A stretch of 42,243 bases of DNA from Thermoplasmatales archaeon (GTDB lineage: Archaea > Thermoplasmatota > Thermoplasmata > Methanomassiliicoccales > Methanomethylophilaceae): assembly GCA_012522645.1 (NCBI GenBank), contig JAAYKC010000015.1, positions 1-42,243 on the forward strand, read 5' to 3'. Numbering within the stretch: position 1 is the stretch's first letter; each line of letters starts with the position of its first letter. Below the pieces are notes generated by a model. The model ran no database searches. It saw only the letters and a list, made by a program, of their open reading frames with translations, and had not been told where the DNA came from. This document shows positions 32,445 through 39,721 of this stretch, piece after piece. The position numbers were made by a program, and so were the translations under genes.

Positions 32445-33161
32445 ATGGACCTGATGTTAGCCGCCGCAGGAGTCCTGGCCATAGTGCCAGCCTTCCTGGT
32501 GCTTTATTTCTCACTCAGGAAATACACATATCCTGCGGTGGAGGAACCGTTCTTCAGCGATCCTAAGATGTTCGGGCTCATGGTCATCGGGATGATAGAA
32601 GGTACTGTGATCTTCGTGGTGTACACATATTTCGTGAGCTTATGGCCCTCAGTCCTAGTCGCTCTCCTGATAGGGGTGCTGATGGAGCTGGTGAAATTGG
32701 TGACACTGAATTTCAGGTGCTTCCACAGTCAATCCGATACCGTGTTCTACGGGTTCTCCCTGGGCGTGGGCACTGCGGTGGGAATGGCGGGCGGTATGAC
32801 ATTCTATCTCGGTTCGATAGCATCCTCAACCGGAGGCATAGATGCGGCCACATGGTTCATAATGATCGTCTATGTGATGCAGCAGGTCCTGTTGCAGCCG
32901 GCGATCGGTGCCACGATAGGAGAAGGAGTGGCAAGGCTGAGGATCGCCGAATTCCTGATCCAGGCGATAATGATATCCGCTGTCTACCAGATCCTGATGA
33001 CCCCGGTATGGGCGGGCGCGGATGTATGGCTCTATGTAGCGGCGACAGCAGCCTTCGCCAGCGTGCTGTTCTATTTCCTGCGGGTGGTGCGCAGATACAT
33101 GCCCCGCGTAGTGCAAGATGTATTAAAGATGCAGGGCGATAAGAGGCGCGTTCCGAGGTGA
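32445..33161 (+). CDS. Seven-helix membrane protein, weakly PrsW/YhfC protease-like
   Basis: A 238-residue protein with seven hydrophobic segments at about residues 4-24, 44-65, 70-92, 102-128, 140-160, 172-192 and 198-220. Helix 3 ends in Leu-Met-Glu-Leu-Val-Lys and helix 4 holds Tyr-Gly-Phe-Ser-Leu-Gly-Val-Gly-Thr-Ala. This order of a Glu/Lys helix followed by a Gly-rich helix recalls the PrsW and YhfC intramembrane-protease-like families, but the full Glu-Glu-x-x-x-Lys motif is absent, so activity is uncertain. A 40-residue membrane peptide gene follows after four bases. Confidence 0.65.
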   Translation: MDLMLAAAGVLAIVPAFLVLYFSLRKYTYPAVEEPFFSDPKMFGLMVIGMIEGTVIFVVYTYFVSLWPSVLVALLIGVLMELVKLVTLNFRCFHSQSDTVFYGFSLGVGTAVGMAGGMTFYLGSIASSTGGIDAATWFIMIVYVMQQVLLQPAIGATIGEGVARLRIAEFLIQAIMISAVYQILMTPVWAGADVWLYVAATAAFASVLFYFLRVVRRYMPRVVQDVLKMQGDKRRVPR

Positions 33162-33165
33162 CACC

Positions 33166-33288
33166 GTGGAATCCAGAGGAAAATTCATACTTGGAGTCAT
33201 TGTTCTCGTGCTGGGCTTCGGCATTTTGGCGGCATGCTCATCCCATGAGGTTCACAGCATGATCTGGGATCTTCTATCCGGCAACTAG
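33166..33288 (+). CDS. Small single-helix membrane peptide, 40 aa, with lipobox-like Cys
   Basis: GTG 33166 has GAGGTG five bases upstream at 33155-33160, within the end of the preceding gene. The peptide starts Met-Glu-Ser-Arg-Gly-Lys, then a hydrophobic helix of about 18 residues, then Leu-Ala-Ala-Cys, which resembles a lipoprotein signal, and a short 16-residue polar/aromatic tail. It ends in TAG at 33286-33288 and overlaps the convergent zinc-ribbon gene by four bases. The good ribosome-binding site, tight spacing and clear segment structure make it likely real, probably working with the seven-helix protein. Confidence 0.6.
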   Translation: MESRGKFILGVIVLVLGFGILAACSSHEVHSMIWDLLSGN

Positions 33289-33704
33289 GCCCGATACCTT
33301 CCGGGCCGGATCTCGGTTATCACGCATTCTGCTGACAGGATGCTTATTATCTCTCTGCTCCTGCCGGGGGCGATCTCCTCAACATCATCCGCAGAGAATG
33401 ATCCGAGTATCTCAGTCAGTTCCTCGGCCAGCATTGTGAGTTTGACCTCAGGATCGCTGCAGTGATCGAATTTATAAGCCAGTGTGGAGAGGGGGTCGCA
33501 GTCCTTCTTGCTCTTTTTCTTAGGCATGGTGTCAGAAAGGCTCATGAGAGCCCTCCTGACCTCTTCCTGGCTGGTGCTTTGGAATTTCACGGCGGCTGTG
33601 TCGTTCTTTATGCCGGCGCCGCAATAAGGGCATGCCGAGGCCTCCGAGGACAGATCGATTATCCTGTTCATACGGCATTCCCTGCACGTGATCAGAGCAT
33701 ACAT
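33285..33704 (-). CDS. Zinc-ribbon protein of unknown function, 139 aa
   Basis: The N-terminus holds Cys-Arg-Glu-Cys near residue 8 and Cys-Pro-Tyr-Cys-Gly near residue 26, forming a rubredoxin-like zinc ribbon. The remaining ~100 residues are a charged helical domain with a Lys-Lys-Lys-Ser-Lys-Lys patch. ATG 33704 gives a protein that starts right at the ribbon; longer in-frame starts upstream would overlap the pdaD gene. Such proteins in archaea often bind nucleic acid, but nothing specific shows that here. It probably follows pdaD in one transcript. Confidence 0.72.
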   Translation of the reverse strand: MYALITCRECRMNRIIDLSSEASACPYCGAGIKNDTAAVKFQSTSQEEVRRALMSLSDTMPKKKSKKDCDPLSTLAYKFDHCSDPEVKLTMLAEELTEILGSFSADDVEEIAPGRSREIISILSAECVITEIRPGRYRA

Positions 33705-33709
33705 GCAGA

Positions 33710-34183
33710 TCACGCGTATTCCGTGAACACAAGGGCTGCCAGGCAGCACCCGTGCTCCCCGTCCGGGACGGTGCCGTCCTCCAGAACGTAGTTCACGTCC
33801 TCAAGTTCGATCTCTCTCATGCGGGCCATCTCAGCCATCTTCAGCTCCAGGTCCTTCCTGAGAGCGTCCCTGCTGCCGTGCAGGTGCCCCTCGGCGACGT
33901 AGCCGCCTCTGCCGTCCTTCCGGAATGCGTAGGCTATGCCTGCGGCTATCTTCTCCCCGCCGGTCCCCCTCATCTGTGCCAGTACGCAGTGCGTGACGGC
34001 CCCCATGGGGATCTTTTCAGGTTCGGTCTGCACAGCTCCCACCGGGATGACGGAGGATACTGCGACCAGATTCTGTTCGCATATGCCCGCCTTCATGAGT
34101 GCGACGTCAAAAGCGTTCAGGCCGGAGATTCTGCTGAAAGATGATCCGGAGCATACGAAGAATTTCTGCGGTATCAGATGCAT
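33710..34183 (-). CDS. pdaD: Pyruvoyl-dependent arginine decarboxylase
   Basis: A 157-residue proenzyme that makes agmatine from arginine, feeding polyamine and agmatidine synthesis. It cleaves itself between two serines to form the pyruvoyl cofactor; the Val-Ser-Ser-Val site is at residues 42-45. The Gly-Leu-Asn-Ala-Phe-Asp start of the core and the Gly-Tyr-Val-Ala-Glu-Gly-His segment are typical. The length is standard. Agmatine is also used for agmatidine in archaeal tRNA-Ile, linking it to the translation genes nearby. Confidence 0.95.
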   Translation of the reverse strand: MHLIPQKFFVCSGSSFSRISGLNAFDVALMKAGICEQNLVAVSSVIPVGAVQTEPEKIPMGAVTHCVLAQMRGTGGEKIAAGIAYAFRKDGRGGYVAEGHLHGSRDALRKDLELKMAEMARMREIELEDVNYVLEDGTVPDGEHGCCLAALVFTEYA

Positions 34184-34223
34184 GGCAACCTCATTGATGA
34201 CACGGATTTAACGATTGCCGCCG

Positions 34224-34985
34224 TTATCTGTAAAGCACAGGGTCCACTGCCGTGCCCGAGGTGGTCTCAGGTATCATCTGGCTGTTTATCCTTTTCTCCA
34301 GTTCCTCCGCTTCCTTGAACAAGGGCCCCGTATCGATCTTGAGTTCAGGCAGCATCTTAGCCAGGAACTCCATGATCTTCGCGGCGCCTTTGGGATCCGG
34401 CACATCCATCTTTGCAGATCCCAGCATGGCGATGACATCGAGATCGTTCTCTGCGCCGTCCATGAGGAGAATCGCGGTCATGCCGCGCACCATGCCTTCT
34501 TCGAATGATTCTATCCCGTACTCTTTCATCTGAGATCTGGCACTTTCAGTGGACCCGGCCCCCAGGAGTATGTAGTTGTTCTCTCCGAACATAGGTATCC
34601 CGTCCAGAACCAGGACGGTCTTTATCCCCTTCTTCTTGAACCAGTCCACCAGGAGCTTGGAGACCCTGTAGTTCATGCCGTCCTTAGGAACGAATTCGGA
34701 CGTGACGACGACCACGTCGTCACACTCCTCCATCCCTCCTTCCGCTTTATCCTTCCTGCAGCCGGCATACATTCGGATCTGCGGCATCGGTTTGCTGTTC
34801 TGGATGATGGTGTAAGGCGGGAACTCATCGGAGGTTATGCCTGCTATCAGGTCAAGATTGAGTTCCTTGGACATGTAACTTGCAGCTATGGAGCTTACCA
34901 ACCCCAAGCTTGGGAATCCTATGATTGCCACGGACTTGCTGAGGTCAGTCTTGTCATCGTAAACGCGGAGTTCGAGCTCAGACAT
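34224..34985 (-). CDS. PAC2 family protein (proteasome assembly chaperone-like)
   Basis: A 253-residue protein of the PAC2 family with the N-terminal strand Val-Ala-Ile-Ile-Gly-Phe-Pro-Ser-Leu-Gly-Leu-Val, the strand Val-Leu-Val-Leu-Asp-Gly-Ile-Pro, and a central Gly-Ala-Gly-Ser-Thr. Archaeal members resemble eukaryotic proteasome assembly chaperone 2, though their role in archaea is not settled. ATG 34985 lies 28 bases from the shared TATA element, so the mRNA is probably leaderless. Confidence 0.85.
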   Translation of the reverse strand: MSELELRVYDDKTDLSKSVAIIGFPSLGLVSSIAASYMSKELNLDLIAGITSDEFPPYTIIQNSKPMPQIRMYAGCRKDKAEGGMEECDDVVVVTSEFVPKDGMNYRVSKLLVDWFKKKGIKTVLVLDGIPMFGENNYILLGAGSTESARSQMKEYGIESFEEGMVRGMTAILLMDGAENDLDVIAMLGSAKMDVPDPKGAAKIMEFLAKMLPELKIDTGPLFKEAEELEKRINSQMIPETTSGTAVDPVLYR

Positions 34986-35009
34986 AATCACTTGAACGCA
35001 GAACAACCC

Positions 35010-35016
35010 TTTTAAC
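35010..35016. promoter_or_regulatory. Shared TATA-like element of two divergent genes
   Basis: TTTTAAC (GTTAAAA on the other strand) lies about 26 bases from ATG 35039 on the plus strand and about 28 bases from ATG 34985 on the minus strand. Neither gene has a Shine-Dalgarno sequence. One AT-rich element may thus serve both directions as a symmetric leaderless promoter. Confidence 0.5.
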
Positions 35017-35038
35017 ACATTCCGTCTTAACGCTGAAT

Positions 35039-36310
35039 ATGGCGGGGAAAGGTCTCAGAGCAGGCAGAACGTCCGGCGGCATACCGGTCACAGCGGACAA
35101 CATCCCGGGCGCAGGGTCATCCGGATACATGGTTGCGATCACCACAGGCTCCAGGGACGAGACGCCCGACATCTACGGCATATCGCATCTTCTGGAGCAC
35201 GTTGTTTTCAGGGAGACGACGAACAGGACCTCCTTCCAGATGTCCAAGGACATAGAAGGGGCAGGAGGGGTCATGAACGCCATGACCAGCCGAGAGGCCA
35301 CTGCATACTATGCCATGTCTCTGAAGGAGACCGCAGACAGGGCCAAGGACCTGGTGGCTGATATAGTGCGGAATCCTCTGATCAAGGACTCTCACGTGGA
35401 GATGGAGAAGAAGATCGTCCTGCAGGAGCTCAACATGGTGGAGAATGACCCGGACTCGTACATACATGACATCTTCGCAGGGTCGGTATGGAAGGGGCAT
35501 CAGCTGGAGAATGAGGAAGGCGGCAATCCGGAATCAGTCTCTGCGATGAATTACGAGGATCTGAGAGAATATTACGGAGAGAGGTACGGCATCCCGAACA
35601 TGGCCGTGGTGGCATGCGGCTCGGTCGATCCGGATGACGCTGTCTCCTGGGCGGAGGAGACATTCGATGATATGTCCGGCAGGAAGAACGTGAGGACGAG
35701 GCCGGGGAAGCCCAGCGGCAATCTCGCTGTGCGCGAATGGCACGGGGACCACAGCTATGCCGGGGTGGGATTCAGGGGATATGCCGCAGACCATCCGGAC
35801 AAGGATGCTGTTCGTCTGCTCTGGGTATTGATGGGGTCCGGATCCTCATCAAGGCTCTTCCAGAGGCTGAGGGAGGAGAGGGCATTGGTATACTCAGTCT
35901 ACAGCAGCATAGATCAGCATTCGGATTCTTCTTCGGCGGGGGCGTTCTTCTCCTGCACGGAGAGGAATCTGACCGAATCCCTCGATGCGGTGGCATCGGT
36001 ATTCCGCGACATAAGGGCGGACGGGCTGGAGAAAGGGGAGCTGCGCCGTGCCAAGAACCTTGTGAAAGGTGTGAACATACGGTCTTACGAATCAACCTCC
36101 AATCGGATGAGCAAGATCATGAAGGATATGCTGCTCACAGGGGAGGCCAAGACCCTGGAGCAGAGGCTGGCAGCTCTGGAGGGCGTAACGGAGGAGGACG
36201 TCATAAGGGTGGCCGGGGATATGCTGTCCCCCGATATGCTGAACATAGCCCTCTACACCCGTGACACGGGGTCTGCAGAGCGCACGGATCCCGGCAGTTA
36301 CGATTTCTGA
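35039..36310 (+). CDS. M16-family zinc peptidase (processing-peptidase-like)
   Basis: A 423-residue protein. The inverted zinc motif His-Leu-Leu-Glu-His is at residues 50-54, and the third ligand Glu130 lies 76 residues later in Leu-Gln-Glu-Leu, the expected M16 spacing. Both the active N-terminal domain and the inactive M16_C domain (with the Arg/Tyr pocket Leu-Val-Tyr-Ser-Val-Tyr-Ser near residue 285) are present. No signal peptide is seen, so it probably acts in the cytoplasm on small peptides. It overlaps the convergent hydrogenase-maturation gene by 13 bases. Confidence 0.92.
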   Translation: MAGKGLRAGRTSGGIPVTADNIPGAGSSGYMVAITTGSRDETPDIYGISHLLEHVVFRETTNRTSFQMSKDIEGAGGVMNAMTSREATAYYAMSLKETADRAKDLVADIVRNPLIKDSHVEMEKKIVLQELNMVENDPDSYIHDIFAGSVWKGHQLENEEGGNPESVSAMNYEDLREYYGERYGIPNMAVVACGSVDPDDAVSWAEETFDDMSGRKNVRTRPGKPSGNLAVREWHGDHSYAGVGFRGYAADHPDKDAVRLLWVLMGSGSSSRLFQRLREERALVYSVYSSIDQHSDSSSAGAFFSCTERNLTESLDAVASVFRDIRADGLEKGELRRAKNLVKGVNIRSYESTSNRMSKIMKDMLLTGEAKTLEQRLAALEGVTEEDVIRVAGDMLSPDMLNIALYTRDTGSAERTDPGSYDF

Positions 36311-36783
36311 TATTCGGAGATCAGATGCAGAACGGCGCTGACCGCACTCGGTACGGCCGCCTCCACGGAAGGGGACATGGTCTCAGACATGGTCTGTATA
36401 TCCTCCACCTCTATCGCAACGAACCTTATGGTGTCGGGCATCGTCTCCGGATGAAGCTCCCGTCCTATCTTGATAGCCGTGGCAAGATTCACATCATGGG
36501 CCGGCACGTCGGCGATCGTGGCCTCAAAATCATCCGGATCATAGATGATGACGGAGCCGGGCCCGTACTCCCCGGCCATTATGGCATCTGCGATGATCAC
36601 CATCCTGTATCCAGATACCATGGGCAGGATCTCGAGCCCGCCCACTGCCTCCTGCCGTGCATCCACGTTCTCCAGGTGCATCTCCTCTATTGCTTCGGAG
36701 ACCTTCAATCCTACTGCATCATCCTTCATCACAGGGCTGCCCAGCCCGATTACCAGTATCTCATTCGATCTTGAAATGCTCAT
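36298..36783 (-). CDS. Hydrogenase maturation protease (HyaD/HycI/FrhD family)
   Basis: A 161-residue endopeptidase that trims the C-terminus of a [NiFe]-hydrogenase large subunit after nickel insertion. Features are Gly-Leu-Gly-Ser-Pro-Val-Met-Lys-Asp-Asp-Ala-Val-Gly near residue 14, an Asp in Ile-Ala-Asp-Ala near residue 66 and His-Asp-Val-Asn-Leu near residue 97, which correspond to the nickel-sensing residues of the family. No hydrogenase genes are in the window. Its start overlaps the end of the upstream DUF1538 gene by 23 bases. Confidence 0.9.
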   Translation of the reverse strand: MSISRSNEILVIGLGSPVMKDDAVGLKVSEAIEEMHLENVDARQEAVGGLEILPMVSGYRMVIIADAIMAGEYGPGSVIIYDPDDFEATIADVPAHDVNLATAIKIGRELHPETMPDTIRFVAIEVEDIQTMSETMSPSVEAAVPSAVSAVLHLISEYQKS

Positions 36784-38245
36784 AGCCGCACACCATCTTC
36801 TCCTTCCGTTTCTTAATGTTCACGCCCAATATCATAACGAACAGGGTAGGAGCCATGGCCATGAATGCGACCACTCCGAATCCGTTGATCACAGCATCGA
36901 TTCCCGTATACATGGAACTGGATATGCTGGTGTACAGGGCCATGGTGACAGCCACTGCTATCGGCCCGGTTGCCACTCCTCCGGAGTCGAAGGATATGCC
37001 GATCACATCCCTGTCGCTGAAGAACATCAGGATCAGTATTGCGATGTATCCGGGCACCACGAACCACAGGATCGATATGTTGTAGGCGATCTTCACCATG
37101 GCCAGGGCCACGAATACGCCCACGGCGAGGGATATTATCAGCCGTATTTTGGATTTCTGTATGGAGCCGTTCGAAGCCTTGTTGACCTGATCCCCCAGGA
37201 TGCTGACGGCGGGCTCGGCGAAAACGATGAGGAATCCTAACACCAAACCGATCAGTACCATCCATATCGGATGCAGGTCCACAAGGGCAGGACCCGCTTC
37301 GGATACCACCGGAATGAATGCGCAGTATACGCCGAACAGGAACAGGATCAGTCCGACGCCTGTGTAGGTCAGACCCTTCACCATGGATTTCACGGCGTCC
37401 CAGGTGTAAGTGAGGAATTTGCGTTGGAAGAACATGAAGAATATCGTCAGAGGGACGAGAGCGATCAGGATGTTCTGAGTAACGGAGATGAGCTCCTTGG
37501 TCACATATCCGAGATTGACGATTATCGCACCTCCGCCGCTTCCGCTGCCGGTCACATCCGCATCAATGCCCATGCCGATGAGCAGAAGTGCCAGGACCGG
37601 ACCCATCGCGGCAAGCCCGACCATGCCGAAACTGTCCATCTCAGACCTGCCCGGCATCCCGAGGCATATGCCGAGGCTCAGAGCCAGCAGCACAGGGACC
37701 ATCATAGGTCCTGTGGCAACGCCTCCGGAGTCGAAGGCTATGCCGAGGAAAGCATCGGGAGCTATGAAAGCCACTAAGATTATGGCTCCCCATCCCAGCA
37801 GGAATATGTATTTTATGGACAGGTCGTAGACGATCTTGATGGCCGCAATCAGAAGCACCGCGGCTATCCCTGCGGCGATCCCGTACAGGATCGTGTTGCT
37901 GCTCACGGACGGATAGATGTCCATGACCTGCTTCCCGAATATGGAGACGTTGGGCTCGGCCACTGTCACCAGGAAGGATATGGCGAAGATGACCAGGATC
38001 ATGAACAGTTTCGATTTCCTTTTGGGTATCTCCGCTCCTATGGCGTTGCCGACAGGGTTGACACCGCTGTCCACTCCGTGCAGGAAGAAAGTGAGCCCGG
38101 CGAGGATAATCGCCGAGAACACCCAGAACAGAAGATAATCAAAGTACGTGCTCTTTGTGAGGAATATCTGCATGACGAAAACGATCGCTATGACAGGTAT
38201 GGTCGATGTAAAAACTTCTTTGAATTTATCCTTAAGAGCACCCAT
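36761..38245 (-). CDS. DUF1538 family membrane protein, two tandem repeats
   Basis: A 494-residue polytopic protein with about 13 hydrophobic segments. Two homologous halves each contain a Val-Ala-Glu-Pro or Phe-Ala-Glu-Pro, a Val-Ser-Ile-x-Gly element, and later the repeat Phe-Asp-Ser-Gly-Gly-Val-Ala-Thr-Gly-Pro. These are the hallmarks of DUF1538, a transporter-like family of unknown substrate. The conserved Glu and Ser/Gly-rich repeats suggest two inverted transport units. A TATA element at 38271-38279 places transcription close to the ATG. Confidence 0.88.
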   Translation of the reverse strand: MGALKDKFKEVFTSTIPVIAIVFVMQIFLTKSTYFDYLLFWVFSAIILAGLTFFLHGVDSGVNPVGNAIGAEIPKRKSKLFMILVIFAISFLVTVAEPNVSIFGKQVMDIYPSVSSNTILYGIAAGIAAVLLIAAIKIVYDLSIKYIFLLGWGAIILVAFIAPDAFLGIAFDSGGVATGPMMVPVLLALSLGICLGMPGRSEMDSFGMVGLAAMGPVLALLLIGMGIDADVTGSGSGGGAIIVNLGYVTKELISVTQNILIALVPLTIFFMFFQRKFLTYTWDAVKSMVKGLTYTGVGLILFLFGVYCAFIPVVSEAGPALVDLHPIWMVLIGLVLGFLIVFAEPAVSILGDQVNKASNGSIQKSKIRLIISLAVGVFVALAMVKIAYNISILWFVVPGYIAILILMFFSDRDVIGISFDSGGVATGPIAVAVTMALYTSISSSMYTGIDAVINGFGVVAFMAMAPTLFVMILGVNIKKRKEKMVCGYEHFKIE

Positions 38246-38270
38246 TTACTCCCGTATGGCGCTGATGTCA

Positions 38271-38279
38271 TTTAATAAA
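38271..38279 (-). promoter_or_regulatory. TATA box of the DUF1538 gene
   Basis: The minus-strand TTTTATTAA lies about 26-34 bases before ATG 38245. The start would be close to the ATG. Confidence 0.45.
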
Positions 38280-38285
38280 ATACCC

Positions 38286-38315
38286 CGGAGGAGACCGTAA
38301 AGGGTTTTACCTCCG
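38286..38315. promoter_or_regulatory. Nested inverted repeat over the TATA region of the regulator gene
   Basis: CGGAG (38286-38290) and CTCCG (38311-38315) flank an inner pair GTAAA (38297-38301) and TTTAC (38306-38310). The element covers TTTTAC, which is about 25 bases before ATG 38332 and is the likely TATA box of the regulator gene. Its position suits self-repression by the encoded regulator. The binding protein is inferred. Confidence 0.4.
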
Positions 38316-38331
38316 AAGGTCATACTGAGCC

Positions 38332-39132
38332 ATGGAGATAAAGGCCAGCGTACACCTCTCGGTGAACGGGCGGAATATGACCGCCAGGCAGATCGAGATC
38401 CTGGAAGAGGTCCGGAAGACCGGGAGCAAGACGGCCGCCGCCAATAAACTGGGGATCTCAGTGCCGGTGGTCCACAGGTACATAGCCGGCCTGGAAGAAA
38501 CGCTGGGGATCAAGATCATATCCTCCACTCCGACCGGCACGAAGCTGACAGAGGAGGGCCTGAAGATCCTGGAGGTCGGAGAGTTCCTGAAACTCAGATG
38601 CAGATTGGACAGGCCTTTCACGGTCTCCTGCTCCCCTGTCACCGAGGATCTGCTTATGTCGGCGCTCTCCTCGACGAAAATAAAGGCCAATCTGATCATA
38701 ACCGATGATTCCAGCAATCTCCGCGCTTTGAAGGAGGGTCTCACGGACATAATCGTCCTTGATGATCCGGAGCTCCTCTTCACCGCCGAGGAGTTCGAAT
38801 GGGCGGAGATCGGGAACATGGATATGGTGCATGTGGACAGAGGCCCCTCTTACATCAGGTACAAGTACGGTGCCCAGAGGATAGCCTACGCCTATTTGGA
38901 CACAACAGGCGAGACGTACTCGGTGGATGCGGAGACCTATCTGCTCTCGGATCTGATGTCCTCGGGCAAGAGCTTCTTCGTCGACGAGATGCTTCTGATC
39001 CGCAAGGGCATGAGGATCAAGAGCGACACGGACAAGAGATTCCTGAGGCACACCATAAACGCGGTGTTCCGCAGAGAGACGCCGCAGATAGCGAGATTAT
39101 TGCGGGCGGTGCAAAGCAAACAGATCCAATAA
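38332..39132 (+). CDS. ModE/LysR-like transcription regulator, 266 aa
   Basis: Residues ~1-85 form a ModE-type winged helix: Thr-Ala-Arg-Gln-Ile-Glu-Ile-Leu-Glu-Glu-Val, Thr-Gly-Ser-Lys-Thr-Ala-Ala-Ala, Leu-Gly-Ile-Ser-Val-Pro-Val-Val-His-Arg-Tyr, then the wing Thr-Pro-Thr-Gly-Thr-Lys-Leu-Thr. The C-terminal ~180 residues look like a periplasmic-binding-type effector domain rather than a MOP domain. This layout is known for archaeal ModE-related regulators that may sense molybdate, tungstate or other small ligands. It lies between the DUF1538 gene and hdrCB, with palindromes on both sides. Confidence 0.82.
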   Translation: MEIKASVHLSVNGRNMTARQIEILEEVRKTGSKTAAANKLGISVPVVHRYIAGLEETLGIKIISSTPTGTKLTEEGLKILEVGEFLKLRCRLDRPFTVSCSPVTEDLLMSALSSTKIKANLIITDDSSNLRALKEGLTDIIVLDDPELLFTAEEFEWAEIGNMDMVHVDRGPSYIRYKYGAQRIAYAYLDTTGETYSVDAETYLLSDLMSSGKSFFVDEMLLIRKGMRIKSDTDKRFLRHTINAVFRRETPQIARLLRAVQSKQIQ

Positions 39133-39134
39133 TA

Positions 39135-39156
39135 GTATTACCTTAAAAGATAATAC
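39135..39156. promoter_or_regulatory. 22-base near-palindrome upstream of hdrC
   Basis: GTATTA at 39135-39140 mirrors TAATAC at 39151-39156, and the inner CTT/AAG also pairs; nine of eleven positions match. It lies just after the regulator's stop and about 65 bases before the hdrC ATG, upstream of the TATA box. It could be an operator for the neighbouring regulator or a weak terminator hairpin for that gene; no T-run follows, which favours an operator. Confidence 0.45.
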
Positions 39157-39179
39157 ATTATTCGGGTCAACATCTCAGA

Positions 39180-39186
39180 TTAAATA
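39180..39186 (+). promoter_or_regulatory. TATA box of hdrCB
   Basis: TTAAATA lies about 35 bases before ATG 39221, predicting a leader of some 14 bases that includes AGGT at 39210-39213 as a weak ribosome-binding site. Confidence 0.5.
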
Positions 39187-39220
39187 CAGGGACTTGAATT
39201 CTACCCCCCAGGTAATAACA

Positions 39221-39715
39221 ATGGCATCCCCAAATACCGAATTTATGGACGAGATCGCTGCCTACGGCGGCGGTGAAGTCAAAATGTGCTTCCAGTGCGG
39301 TACGTGCACTGCGAGCTGCCCGTCCGGTAAGCTGACCTCTTACAGGACCAGGAAGCTCATGAGGCAGGCCCAGCTCGGACTGAAAGAAGAAGCCATCGGC
39401 GGAGAGGACCTCTGGCAGTGCACCACGTGCTACGCATGCCAGGAGAGGTGCCCCCGTGGTGTTCCGGTGGTCGATATCGTGATCGCACTGAGGAACATAG
39501 CAGTTGCAGAGGGCCACATGTTCGAGGCTCACAAGAAGACTGCGGATGCGCTTTCCAAGTACGGTCACGCAGTGTCCATCAATGACAAGGTCAAGAAGGA
39601 CAGGAAGGACCTCGGGCTCCCGGAGATACCCCCCACGGTATTAGCCAACCCGAAGGCAAAGCAGGACCTGGACAAGATACTGACTATCACAGGATTCGAT
39701 AAGATCACGGGGTGA
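39221..39715 (+). CDS. hdrC: CoB-CoM heterodisulfide reductase subunit C
   Basis: A 164-residue iron-sulfur protein. Two [4Fe-4S] motifs are seen: Cys23, Cys26, Cys29, Cys33 and Cys67, Cys70, Cys73, Cys77. HdrC passes electrons from the flavin subunit HdrA to HdrB in the last step of methanogenesis. HdrA and MvhADG, which complete the bifurcating complex, are not in this window. ATG 39221 is preferred over in-frame codons upstream, which lie near the presumed transcription start. Confidence 0.95.
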   Translation: MASPNTEFMDEIAAYGGGEVKMCFQCGTCTASCPSGKLTSYRTRKLMRQAQLGLKEEAIGGEDLWQCTTCYACQERCPRGVPVVDIVIALRNIAVAEGHMFEAHKKTADALSKYGHAVSINDKVKKDRKDLGLPEIPPTVLANPKAKQDLDKILTITGFDKITG

Positions 39716-39721
39716 TTCAAG

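Noticed and set aside
33462..34211. Plus-strand frames opposite the zinc-ribbon and pdaD genes
   Set aside because: pdaD is a full-length match with its self-cleavage site, and the opposite frames are shadows.
36813..37265. Antisense and alternate-frame open frames inside the DUF1538 gene
   Set aside because: They arise from the repeated Gly/Ala/Ile codons of the two-fold membrane protein and have no independent signals.
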